A stretch of DNA of 64,000 bases from Isoetes taiwanensis (Eukaryota; Streptophyta; Lycopodiopsida; Isoetales; Isoetaceae): assembly GCA_021234155.1 (NCBI GenBank), contig JAJEKV010000033.1, forward strand, positions 8,713,641-8,777,640, written 5' to 3'. The first letter of the stretch is position 1, and the number at the start of each line of letters is the position of its first letter. Shown piece after piece: positions 11,531 through 23,168 of this stretch. A program made the position numbers and the translations under genes. The notes under the pieces are model-generated. The model made no database searches. It had not been told where the DNA came from and saw only the letters and a program-made list of their open reading frames with translations.

Positions 11531-13704
11531 ACACCCAGTTATGAAGTTATGACTATGTCTACTTTGCACTATTAACTGAAGAGATTAGGACTTTATCTTG
11601 CACCTTTATCTTCTACCACTAATGCGTCATTTTTACCACCGTATGTCATTTTTCTATCATTTATTAAAAAACTATTATGCGTGTATTGAGTTGAGCAAAT
11701 GCATCGGTGAGTCTTTGATCCGAACTGCGCATGATATCTCACAACACGTGAGACAACTCATCTCAAAGTGGGTTCGTATAATCGAATTAAATACCGCCTC
11801 AAAATGCAATAATTTGTAGACTCTAAATCCACTTCATTGCATATTTCAACGCAGGTGAGATCTCTGGCCACTAAAATGCCAATTAGGGCATAGTGTTATT
11901 TGCCATCTAATAAATGAGAACAAAAAGAAAAAAGAAATAGATGTTCTATGTATTAGACTCACTCTTAGAGGATTTCCCTGTAGACAATATTTACTGTATA
12001 TCTTGATATGCTAACATCTATGGAAGCGTCTCCATCCTTCGATGGAATAAGTACCTTTATGCCTTAAATTCCTTCAACTCTCAATAGTTCCACATAGAAT
12101 TGTGCGTGATGAGAATCGCATTTGGCAAATACAAAACGACCATTTGCAAGTCTTTAATATATGTTGGGCATATCTCAAATATATGTCTGACAGTGGTTGG
12201 GCATATATTGGACATATGTTGGGCAAAAATGTTGGAAATATGTTGGAGACAAATGTTACACAATCTTCATTATATGTTAGCGGACCTAGATGGCCTTCAA
12301 GCGGGGCCGGGATGCGAAAAACAAATTCGGCATTAGATAACTTAAGAAATCTGATTGCAGAGCTCGGCCATTGCGGCCGTCCCCTCCGAAAACAACAGAG
12401 ACATCGAACATGTCGGCATTTAATTTCCTCATTTATTTCAATGACTTTTATTCAATGGATGACATCAAATCTTAAAATTAAACGGCCTGAATGTGGCCAC
12501 CTTAAAATGTTTTAACGTACGTATCACTAAGATGTAAACAATGATACATTCTTCAATTTTCACATAATATTTTTGTTTACTCACGAGCAATGCGGTTAAT
12601 ATCAAGACCTATAGATTATGCTAAAAGAAGCTATAACCATAAACATGACATCTCAACATCACAACTCAAATCACAAAACTCCTTGATGTAGCCAAGGAGT
12701 TTCTTGCCACTTAATCTTTCAAGAACACCCTATGCCGATGGAACTATTATTGTAGTTCGATAAGTGTTGCATGGAGTTGGTTCACACTTATTCCAATAAG
12801 TAGCAAAGCAAGAGCCTTCCAGTGTTTAGAGAAGCCAACATAATGAGCATGCTATGTCACAAATAAACAATTAATACCAAAGTTTAATGTTTAACTGTCT
12901 TTCTTCTCATTCAAAGAACCACCCAAAAATGCATGCATTTTTCAAACCAAGCAACTAATACATAAGGCATCCATTTTAGTTTCGCTTCGGATGCTCTTGC
13001 TCCTTTGTTTGAGCTTTCAAACAATGCCTACAACAAAATTCCAAGGAGGATGCTACATATCCAAAACTTCGCCTTTGGTAAATGAAGGACCCTTCTATTG
13101 AAAGGAATTGAAGCCAATCTGCTCATGCCCAACCATAGCCATAGCCAAATCCTTCCAAAGGCCAAATGCATTTTGTTTTTCCAACTACATGATTAATCAA
13201 GCAAACTTCCAGCCAATTATTTCAAACAAAAGTTTGCATAGAATCTAAATCTCCACCATGAAGAAACCAAAATTTGTATCCAAATTATATTCATCAAAGG
13301 GCTTGTTCCCTTATAGATTATAGCTTCGAATCATGTTCCTTTGTTTGCAAAAAGAAAGAAAAATTTGGGTAGAACTATTGCTAGAAATTATAGAGGCATC
13401 TTTTTATCCATCACTTGTAGGTTCTTCAAGATTCTCAATTAGACTCTATATGTTGGTATACAAACAAATAGATCTCACGCATCAAGATTTAAATTTGAGG
13501 GCGACATTTGAGATGTGAACATTCCCTCACATTACAATCGGATAGCTTTATCATGATCTTCAAAGCTTTCTTAAGATCTTATGAATATTTTCCTTTAAAT
13601 CCCCTTTCTATGAAGATCCCTATGATTTTAATAGAATTCCACTAGGTTTCTTGAGTACTTCTTTGGCTCCCCAAGAATTGTACAAAGTTTATCATAGTTG
13701 ATTG

Positions 13705-13920
13705 TATTTAGGGACCATGTAAAGTTAAGTGCATACATCTTTGGGCAACCTTGTTGAAACCTTGTTAAAGCCAACAACTTTAAAGCGAGCGACCAAACAT
13801 TTCTCATGTATTTAGGGACGATGTGAAGTTAAGATGTCTATCTATCTTTGGGCAACTTTGTCGAACCTCATTGAAATTTTTTTGAAACCAACAATTTTAA
13901 ACAAGCGGCCAAACATTTCT
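13705..13920 (+). repeat. ~100-bp tandem duplication
   Basis: GTATTTAGGGACCATGTAAAG at about 13706 recurs as GTATTTAGGGACGATGTGAAG at about 13808, followed in both by CTTTGGGCAACnTTGT, CCAACAA and CCAAACATTTCTC. The two copies differ by substitutions and short indels. Confidence 0.8.
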
Positions 13921-16800
13921 CCTCAAGAAAAGTCGTTACTCTGTGCACATTCAATGTGGCCAAGTGCTCGAATACAAATTTGCTACTTGTTTTCTGTATC
14001 CTGTCGGTCTTTTGCAATAGTATTTGCTACAACCATTGAGCTAATTGCGTCGTAAATCAAATCCTACACATCTTCGACCAATTCGCATTAATGTCATCCA
14101 ACTTTGGAATACACATGGGCTTTTTCTTAACATATGAAGCTTCATCCGTTTTTACGAGGGAATCAACCACAAGTAAAAACTGGCAAGGCACAAAAATAGT
14201 AATTTTGTCCACTCGAATGCACCTAGAGCTCTCTCAGAACTGCAACAAAGCTATCCAAGTCCATAGAAACAACATCCAAGGCTTAAAACACATCGAGTTG
14301 TTTCAATTTTAGCCAACATAAAGCAAATACAATAACTGGATCAAACAAGTCAAAGAAGGATTCGATAACAAAACAAAGACCCCTTTCATGCATGCATTGG
14401 TGCATTCTGCCCTGTCATTCCAAGGTGCAGATAGCATGCAATTCATCATTTTCTGAATCTATCAGGAATCCGATTCCCATCAATAAGTATGTAATCAGAA
14501 CAATTCCAGCCATTTTGTTCAACTTATCCCCGCCTCGCATCATTTTGCATGAATATGTCAAATGCAAATGCTTCAAAAGCACCTCACTTCTTTGTCACTA
14601 GGATAACAGGTTCTTGTTTTGCATGTATCTTCCATTTATCCGCATGTATGATTCTATTTCCGGTTCTTATTAGTGTGAACTGTTTAAACACCTATAGTTG
14701 TTCCCATAACCAATAGATTGCCACATAATAAACCAAATATGCGTAATGCTATTAAGAACCGGACTCTTCATATCCGGCTATTATGTTAACTCTACATAAA
14801 AATTACCGAGTCTAAGTATGAGTCTAAGTATAACGCGATTACCAGTGATGTAAACATTGGATCCAACGTTTCAAAAGACATCCCCAAATGAAAACATATA
14901 TTTTCCTTTCTTGTCTTGACATTGGACAAAGCCACGCAAAACAATACAGGGCCAAAGATTAATAGCATGTGTGATGCGATTTTGAAGTTTGAATTGGACG
15001 TTTGAATTAGAAGTTTTAACTACCGGAAGATAGCCACCTGGCTTTCTATCTACATAAGGTTCTAAGAGCAGCCGCAAGCCGCAATAATGATCCATTTAAG
15101 AACAAACACACGCGATATTGAGGGGCACTTAAAATCCCAATTCTTTGCAAGTATAGGGGCAAATGGAATGCTTGAAGCGGAATACCGTAGTATTCATAGT
15201 GACAAAAGTCCAATTGGCATAATGATTACCAACACATACGTGAAAAATGTTTGGCTTGAATTATCACAAACTTGCTCATACTAGCAATAGCTAGCTTTGC
15301 CCTGTGATCGATTTCGGTTTACCGGTTTACAAAAATTTGCTTACGCCCCCCCAGGCATAACACATATCCTCATTGCATTGTGACAAATCTCGATCACATG
15401 CGAGTTCCTTGAGGCCTAAGATCTAACAGCACTTCCACATGGCTATCTAGAGTACCTACTAAATGAGAATACTGTTGGTATTATGGAATTACCAGAAATT
15501 TCCTCATCTTCAACAGATGCCAGAGTTCTGTACCTTGAAAAAAGGGCTTCATGGCGAAAGTGCTAGAAATGTACCGTGATCCGGATGGCATCACGAATGG
15601 TAAATTAAGCATCCAATTGCACAATTATTTTCTTTAAAGTGCACCCACAAACCTGCCTCCAAGGCTTGTACTACCTATGCGATTGATATCAGTGGAAGAA
15701 CTTACTTTTAGCATGCTCACTCCAGAACCGATATTTACCTAGCAAAATAGTAAACACAACGCCTGAGCAAAAACATCGATGTTGTGCATACTGTAAATGG
15801 GCCAAACGTGGCAAAATGCATTTGCTATTCTAATTTTACAAAGAGTGTAGAAAGAGAGCCATAACTTGAGCAAACAAACTCGTTTCTCAAATATGAGCAT
15901 CGTTGAAAAGCTCAAAGAATGATCTACCAAGGTCGTTAGGTGCATATTTTTCAAATTCATTATGTAAACATGTCAAATAAACCGAATGTTTCTAAATCCA
16001 AGGCTTGCTTTTTGGTCGGCAAGAAGAACTTAAACATAACTTTCAAATGCAAACTCTATCTTTGCAAAGAAGAGTATCCGTTGGAAAGATGAAGGGAAGA
16101 CCTAAACATATTGCTAGGCACACAAATTCAGATTCATATTATAAATGGCCCAAATATGGCAAAATGCATTTGTTGTTCTAATTTTACAACCAGATAGAAA
16201 GAGGCCATAACTTCAGCAAGCAAACTCGTTTCTCAAGCATGAGCATGCATTGAAAGCTGAAAGAATGATCTAAGAAAGTCGCTAGGTACGCATTTTTCAA
16301 ATTCGGGTAAATACGTCAAATAAACTAGACCGCTTCTAAATTCAAGGCCACCTTTATTATGAATGTCGTACATACACAAAGAAAAAGAGGAACTCAAATT
16401 AGAACTTAAATTGGAACATACCTGATTTATTATATCTCTCAAGAATGTTGCCAGAGCAAGAAGATTCTGTTAATAAACCTAGGGTTAGCAAGAACAAAAA
16501 ATTGAGAATCAAGATAAAAGCTTACCACAAATAACCTGCTAGTCTCTAGTGATAGAAGGAAAGAGATAATCAAAGATGGGCAAGCTTTCCTCAATGAACA
16601 TAGTTTGGCACAAGAAGTGCCATATCGAAGAAGTGCCGCTCTTTGTTTGTTTTACAACTTCTTCACCACTCCCATTATCTGAACCCACAATCATATATAT
16701 AGGATCCAAAGTGCAAAACTAGGGCTGCGAAGACAACAAATAATGATGAACATCCGCCAGTACTATGTAACATGGGATTGTCAAACCTACAACAAACCTA

Positions 16801-16951
16801 CACCATCTTTTAATTTCATGGCTTTGACTCCTCTTTTTGCTCTCCCAAATGACCGAAACACCTTCTTTGAATGATGGCAGCATTCTTATCACCATCTTTT
16901 AATTTCATGGCTTTGACTCCTCGTCTTTGCTCTCCCAAATGACCGAAAAGT
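16801..16951 (+). repeat. 90-bp-period tandem duplication
   Basis: ACCATCTTTTAATTTCATGG occurs at about 16802 and again at about 16892, followed in both copies by CTTTGACTCCTC, TTTGCTCTCCC and AAATGACCGAAA. One short indel separates them. Confidence 0.85.
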
Positions 16952-17513
16952 TTGTCACCACATGTACATAAGAAAGATATCTAGCCAATATCTTTGGTCT
17001 TGAAACAGATCAATTTGCACAATTCCCTTCATTGACACGTAAAATTTGCAAAGCCATTCCGTGTTGAGACGCGATGGAATAAAGACTATAGCTGCAAACA
17101 TATTGAGGGCATGAGGAAGGCTTGAATCAATCGATAACATCTTGAACCCATATTATCGTTTTCCTTGAAAGGAGATGTGGAGGGTAATTTACTCCGGCTA
17201 AATTTAGTTTTCCGTAACTCATTTACATAGACAATTTGTGCCCTCCAATAGCAACTTCCGAAGCATCCGTCACAACTTGGGATTGTTTATCCATCTCAGG
17301 GATTTTCAATACAGGAGCAATTCATGATGTTTATTTAAGCACAACAAAACTAGGTTCAATATCATCCCAAGGTAGTCACCGTTTCGTGATAACGTTGAGA
17401 GAGGCTATAAAGTTTATCGACCTTAATGTGAACAATTCCACAAAGTTCACAATAGTTTTTCTTTGTGGTGCATTCCTTCTAGTTCATGTTACAATGGACC
17501 GTAGGCCATGGAG

Positions 17514-18215
17514 TTAGATGCAAATGATCCTCTTCAGCATTTTTGGAAACAAAGCGAACTTATCAACTAAATGCACTTTGGGCAACATGACCAAGAAAAA
17601 TGTAAGTGAGCACGAAGATAAGACAAAGCTTTTTGGGCTGGATAGGAAGGGATCTACTCTTACAAAGAATAAACTTTCCCCGGATCCAGGTCGCTCCATC
17701 ATCTTTAATTTTCTTTGCCTTAGCATGTAACTTTTTAAGATACAACCAAACAATGGATGGACCAATAAGTTCCTTTCGCTTAGGAAGGAGATAAAATAAA
17801 TTTCTAGAACCGCCAGATTCCTAGTCGCCTCAACCGGGGACCCATTGTAGATGAAAGGTAGAAATTCCAAAATATGCTCATCCCCCATTGCTTGTGCCAA
17901 TGGAGAAGTGTGTAACCATGTCAAGTGCCGCACGGGCGGTAGAAGGTAATCCAACACACTAGATCCCCATCCTCGCCTATCACTCCCGCAAGTAACACCC
18001 CTAAGTGTGGCCATCGGCGCATACCATTACAAATTACCATGTCAAAAAACCCGGCAGAGTTGGACACCTACCCGCCAAATGGTCTAGCCACCATATCCCG
18101 GAAGTATATCCGAGTAGCGGCCGCCTCTCTCAAAGCGGATCAAGATTAAGCGTCACCTTTGAAGGTCACATTTCGCGAATCTGGCCAGTCGAGCATTGAA
18201 ATCTCTAGCAAAAAA
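17514..18215 (-). pseudogene. LINE endonuclease (EEP-family) relic
   Basis: On the minus strand, 18206-18189 encodes RDFNAR within VFFARDFNARLAR, matching the GDFNAR active-site motif of LINE-type endonuclease/exonuclease/phosphatase domains (the first Gly is replaced here). Further along, after frame changes and stops, the 166-codon ORF 18014-17514 carries GWGSSVLDYLL and then a GDEHILEFLPF segment, matching the usual order of G-SVVDYLL followed by SDH-PL. The sister LINE at 60.4-64 kb has HVFLLGDFNARK and SGVVDYLLAPV in the same order. No reverse transcriptase was recognised on either side. It is a dead fragment, although some frameshifts could be sequence errors. Confidence 0.65.
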
Positions 18216-20460
18216 CACCGTCTCCGCTGCCTATACTAGTCTATGTCATGAGAAAAAATTTCTCATTTTTCGAGGTTTGAGGATCCTATATAATAGTTGT
18301 CGATTATGAAGTAAAAAATGAATATGATCTTATACACAATAAGTTGAGCAGGAGTCACTTTGAATGACCGGACCTTAAAATGCATCCAAATATGGCTTTC
18401 ATGACATGCAAGTTTTCAACTCTTGCAAATGTCACCTTAGAATTTGAATAATCCGTGATTGGCAATACTTAGTGATATGTGCAACGAAGTCCAAAGATAC
18501 TATTAGAGACTTGTATCACTAACTGATTTTGTTAAATGGGGCCCCCTCCCACAAGTATGTTTGAAACCCACGCTTAATGGCACGGATAGAAAGTGCTCCA
18601 AGGTGTTTTATCGGGAATATCACAAGGAGATCCAAAAGCTCGCTCAATCGATATTGCTTGGGAAGTTCATGCGGTTGGCCTTGCCACAAACTATTCCTTT
18701 GCGAAAACAACCAAGATAGCATGGACCAAGAACTACGATTTAGCCCAACTTTTGCAAGGATAAGACATTAAATTTTGAGTATAGGAACCTACCAACTAAA
18801 ATGGGATATATTCAAGAGCCTCCATACTAACCTTCGGTGTGAGGTTAAGAGGACTCTTTTGCGGCAGAAGCGATCCAATAGCTCATACCATGCATGTGAT
18901 CCAGTCCACAAAGAAGAAATCCATATGTGCCCATTCTCAATGCCCTCGACCGGTCGTGATCTTTACATTTTTCCTTTTGTTGTTATCAGATAAAATGAAG
19001 GAGACATAGCATTTTTGGAAAACCAAGATCTGGAAACACAATAAGAATAACCGCCCTACAATAGTTTCACATGATGCTATATGCCAAACACAAGCTTTCA
19101 GCTCGAGATAATATTCGCGCTAAAGAAGAGCAAATGTATCAGTTCTTGCAAAAGATTCATAAAATAGATGGGTTATTTGGAATCTTACCTATCCGAACCA
19201 AGATGTGTCTACCACAAGAGAAGATGAAAAAAAAGCTTATGAAAATCTTGGCACAAAAACATTTGAGGTGAGACATTGCTTTGCAAATCTTGGCGATAAA
19301 CAAAAAATCCGTAAAACATTTGTGGAGTGAGAGAGCCTCCAACTCTCGACCTCGAGGATTTCACGTAGCTATGAGACCTTCCATTAAAGAAATGATCTGC
19401 CGTTTGTGTTCTAGAAGAAATGATCCATCCACTAAATCGGGGCCTAGCAAAATAGGAGACCACACGAAGGTAAGGATCAACAACAAAACCTTAAAAACCC
19501 TTCATGCATCATATGATCGGATCGCCTCACCATACGACGGATATGAGAGTGCTTTCTGCATGACCATGTTGATTCGTGAAAGCTGGCGGAGAAGGCAACG
19601 GCTTTAAAAATCTAATCTGCGAATCGGGTTGAACTCCATTCAAACGTATCTCTTCTTGGCTTGTGCATTATGAAACATCAATGTCAAGAAGAAAATGGAG
19701 AAATAATCGCTACAATGGATCTTCAAAACAAAAGCCCTAATAATGCATTGAATATGGAGTATCAATAGAGTTATGAAATTTTCTAGCGGGCTTTTATTCA
19801 AGATACCAAGCATGTCATTGCTTAATTCTACTGATCCACAAATAAGGCACATGTAAAAAAGCATCATCCTCACCGGTTGAAGGAGACGATGGTGCTGATT
19901 TTTCTAGGGTCTCTGCAAGTGGAACACCTTGAGTGGAAAGAAAACGAGAGGAGGCCAGGGCGATATCTGCTTGATGCCTCTGCTGGCCGCCAAAAGAGAA
20001 GATAAATTTTCACCCATCCGCATTTTTGCGGATTACCAAACGACCAAATATAGCAAACAAGAACCAATTAGCAAATATAGCAAACAAAACCATTTACCAG
20101 TAATCCAAGGATATTTGGGCTCAAACTCGCAGATCTAACCTGCCGTTCATAGCATTGAGACCAAATTTGGTTCTCCAAAAATCCTTCAGATAGGGAATGA
20201 AGCCGTCCAAAAATTATATCGCTCTGTTTTCTTAAGAAGAGACGGCCAATGTGGTCGGATTAAATGCACCGAGTAAAAGGAAAACCCAAATCGGCATTTA
20301 ATCTTTCCCATACCTCATACCTTGTCGGCCATATCCCCACCTCCGCCTAAGACCGGAAGAAAAACATAGCGAAAACCGAAATGTGCGGCGCCAGCAACCC
20401 GACCCAGCTAAAGGGGCAAAACCGTGAAGAGGCTCAGCTCCGGCGTGAGAACAGAGCATA
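18216..20460. other. Gene-free stretch
   Basis: No recognisable exon on either strand. ORFs at 19209-19463 and 19281-19607 overlap in opposite directions and have no family resemblance. The segment 20310-20460 is more GC-rich and leads into an M repeat. Confidence 0.45.
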
Positions 20461-20464
20461 CCAA

Positions 20465-20705
20465 TTTGGGGCTTTTGTTGTGGGCCGTTCATCTCAGAGA
20501 TGGACGGCCGAGATCAATCTGTACCAATATTTTGGTACACCAACAAGAAGGGTGCTTGGGGAGTTACGAGGTGGCACCGTCTGGACCGTCCATCTCAAAA
20601 GATGGACGGCCGAGATCAATCTCTACCAAGATTTTGTGGCATAATCTCTACACCATTTGAGACTCTACATCATTTGTGGCACCCAATATAATTGTATATA
20701 TACAA
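20465..20705 (+). mobile_element. M repeat (GGCCGTCCATCT family), copy 1
   Basis: It opens with GGGGCTTTTGTTGTGGGCCG and contains two copies of a GATGGACGGCCGAGATCAATC module (about 20498 and 20600) next to CCGTCCATCTCA, so the words face each other as local hairpins. It ends at ATATAATTGTATATATAC. The same sequence in reverse complement occupies about 37636-37930, and related copies lie at 25860-26290 and 31275-31560. Translation-level similarity between ORFs of the copies comes only from shared DNA. It may be a MITE-like element, but the family is not recognised. Confidence 0.7.
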
Positions 20706-21060
20706 GTTTTTGTACTATCAATGGGTCTATAAACTATGGTTTATTAACATCTAGGAGCAAAAATCCAAGGATAAGAATGGCACAAATTGCATTACGCATC
20801 TAGTTCCTTGCCTTATAATCATTCAATGAAGCTCACCATTCATTAGAACTTCTAGCAGTCAGAAGCTCACCATTGTTTATCACAACTTGTTCATCCACAT
20901 AATAAGAAAGAATTAATGGTCCTCTTCTTGGGAACTTCAAAATTGTTGGAATTGGTAATTCTCTTGGACTCCACATCATCAATAGCTCTAATATTTTTAC
21001 TATAGTTGCCGATTGATTGAGGTGATTGCGGACCAAATACATGGAGTGTAGCAAGTCATT
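20706..21060 (-). mobile_element. N repeat (TA-tailed family), reverse copy
   Basis: Read on the minus strand, this ends with ACCCATTGATAGTACAAAAA followed by CTTGTATATATA. The same tail occurs at 31195-31275, 35930-35990 and 48255-48330. Upstream, the minus-strand ORF (21054-20833) reads INNGELLTARSSNEW, and the plus-strand copy near 30920 reads INSGELMTARNSNKQW. Sharing a simple TA tail suggests the 3' ends of a non-LTR-type element, but no reverse transcriptase was found. Confidence 0.6.
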
Positions 21061-23168
21061 TGGTCATTTGTGATAGAAATTCTTGTGTAAGAAATTCTTG
21101 TGCCGCTCTCTTGCCTTTAATATCTTCCATTCTTAAGAATATCAAAAGATCGAATCGTGGGAATGAACACCACCCTTAATAAACCGTCTTTAATTCCCAA
21201 TTGTGGCAAGCATGCAATATTGCATAAACTACTATATATCTAGGCTGACCAAATCTGTGTGACAAGACAAAGCGGCACATTGTACAAAAAGACTGACATT
21301 TTCCTAGAGGCAAAAATCTAATACTAGTACCATATTGTAAAAAAAACCCCTCCAACAAAGAAGATTCTCCATTTCCTTCTCTACAGAAGAAGCCTCCTCG
21401 ATACTGGATATATTGATCAAAAGATGTGGGGAATGAACTCCTTTGAGCTTAAAGTTGTATCTTTATTGTTATTAGTGCTTGAAATTTTGAAGTTTTGGGG
21501 AGTAGTACTTCGCCAACCGGATCAAAAGCCACTATTTAGCGTAAGTTCTACATCCCGCCGTAAGCGAGAAAACTTTTCGTAGCATACCACAAAAGCACCA
21601 AACACAAGCTTTAACCTCGAAATAACACGTGCAGAAAAGCGGATGTATCGAGTTCTTGTAGACAAATTCATGAAAATGGATGGATTAGCTATGGTCTTAC
21701 CTCTCTGCGCAGACGGATGTTATTCACACAAACATTCATGCTAAGAAGGGCAAGTGCAAACCAATAGGAACGATTAAATGGATCGTATGAAATATTTCTC
21801 TTAATAAACTTCACCGGCTCAAGCAATCCGAGCTACCGGATTAAATGCGGCTGAGTGCTCACGCCATATCGAGCCACGAGGCGAGGCAGAGCAAATGAGA
21901 TTTCGTGAATTCACCGCCAAGGCGTCTACCATTGTTCAAAGCCACAATTACTCCATGGCATGCACCATATGAGCGACATTGGCATCTTTGGCACCATGCA
22001 TCTGAGGGCTTGAAAAATAGCTTAAGATTCTCTCACCTAAGCGACCACACTCAACCTCCATGCGAATAGTTCCATCCTTTAATAATATATCTGGACTAGT
22101 CTTAATACAAAGTGCCAAGTGCATAGTTTGCGCAGATCGCAATTTCGAGGAAAGTATGCTATGAAATGCGCAATTAGGTCGAAACAAAGCCAAGCAATTA
22201 GGTGGCGACCAAGCGAACTTTCTCAATGCTTCTCACTTGCCCCGCCATTATATCCGCAACACAAGCGTAAAACACATAAATAATAAATAATCATTGATAT
22301 TCCGCGGGTTTTCATTCATTCGGATGTAATATATGCATTTTGGCTAACCTACTTACTTGCATGATGCAAATGATTTATTACGGAACACATTTGTGTAGCT
22401 TTGTTGCGGATCAATACAAGCGAATCTTTGGATATCACATCGGGGAGGGACCCGGACCTTGTAGTGACTACTTGATTGTAATGTCTTCGCAACATCCATA
22501 AGCTTTCGCACACGCGCATTGCACGAAGGGTCAAGAAGATCTATTTACGCAACATTTTTAAAAAGCAAAGATCATCGGGCTTCATTGTAAGCAAGCAAAC
22601 TGTTGAATGGCTCCAACAAGAGCGCATGCAAGATCACAAGAGTGCATGTCTAATGTTTGTTGCATAAAGTTCTTATGAGGTAAGGATATCAAAGCCATTG
22701 TAAGCAAGCAAAGGCTCTTTGAATGGCTGGTTTTTCGTCATCGGTAATGCAACCGACCTTGCGGGTCTACCAGCCAACAAGAGCGCATGCAAGATCACAA
22801 GAGCGCATGTCTAACGCGTTTGTTGCATAAAGTTCTTGTGCTAGTAATCATGCATATAGGAAGGATAACATACAAAACGATTTTATAGTTGGTAAAACAT
22901 ATGCAAAACATGAATTTTCTCCACTTGTTGCTAAATACATTGCCGCTCAGTAGTATGCTTTGAAAAACCAATGGTACAATTATCCGTACTATGTTCAGAA
23001 TCATAAAAGCGAATAATAATGATATGCTTATTCATTGAAGTTGTATATTCATTACGGGCCCTACAATGTAGCTAGATAAAGGAGGTAGACTCATCTGCAG
23101 ATGATTGTGGGTAACAAACATATACAACTATGTACAATCATTGATCCGGGTCGGTTTAATTGGGCAAC
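21061..23168. other. Gene-free stretch upstream of the ZEP relic tail
   Basis: No supported exon. Minus-strand ORFs at 21948-22226 and 22349-22534 look protein-like in places but could not be matched to any family. A direct duplication at 22585-22845 is listed separately. Confidence 0.4.
22585..22845 (+). repeat. Local direct duplication
   Basis: AAGAGCGCATGCAAGATCAC near 22619 recurs near 22780. Both are followed by AAGAGnGCATGTCTAA and TTGTTGCATAAAGTTCTT, and both are preceded by GTAAGCAAGCAAA and TTTGAATGGCT or TGTTGAATGGCT. It is an imperfect tandem duplication of about 120-160 bp. Confidence 0.75.

Larger units (their letters stand above)
11531..17513. other. Gene-free stretch with short local duplications
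   Basis: No exon with a recognised protein motif was found. Around 12155-12250 the words ATATGTTGGGCA and ATATGTTGGA recur several times as a degenerate short repeat, which creates the two opposite ORFs seen there. Local tandem duplications at 13705-13920 and 16801-16951 are listed separately. The remainder is AT-rich and unremarkable. Confidence 0.5.

Noticed and set aside
12081-12515. Overlapping ORFs on both strands around 12.1-12.5 kb
   Set aside because: They arise from a degenerate short DNA repeat (ATATGTTGGGC words) and lack any protein family resemblance.
20381-20691. ORFs repeating DGRDQS and related words as a protein
   Set aside because: All three frames repeat because the DNA module repeats; the modules are hairpin-forming M-repeat sequence.
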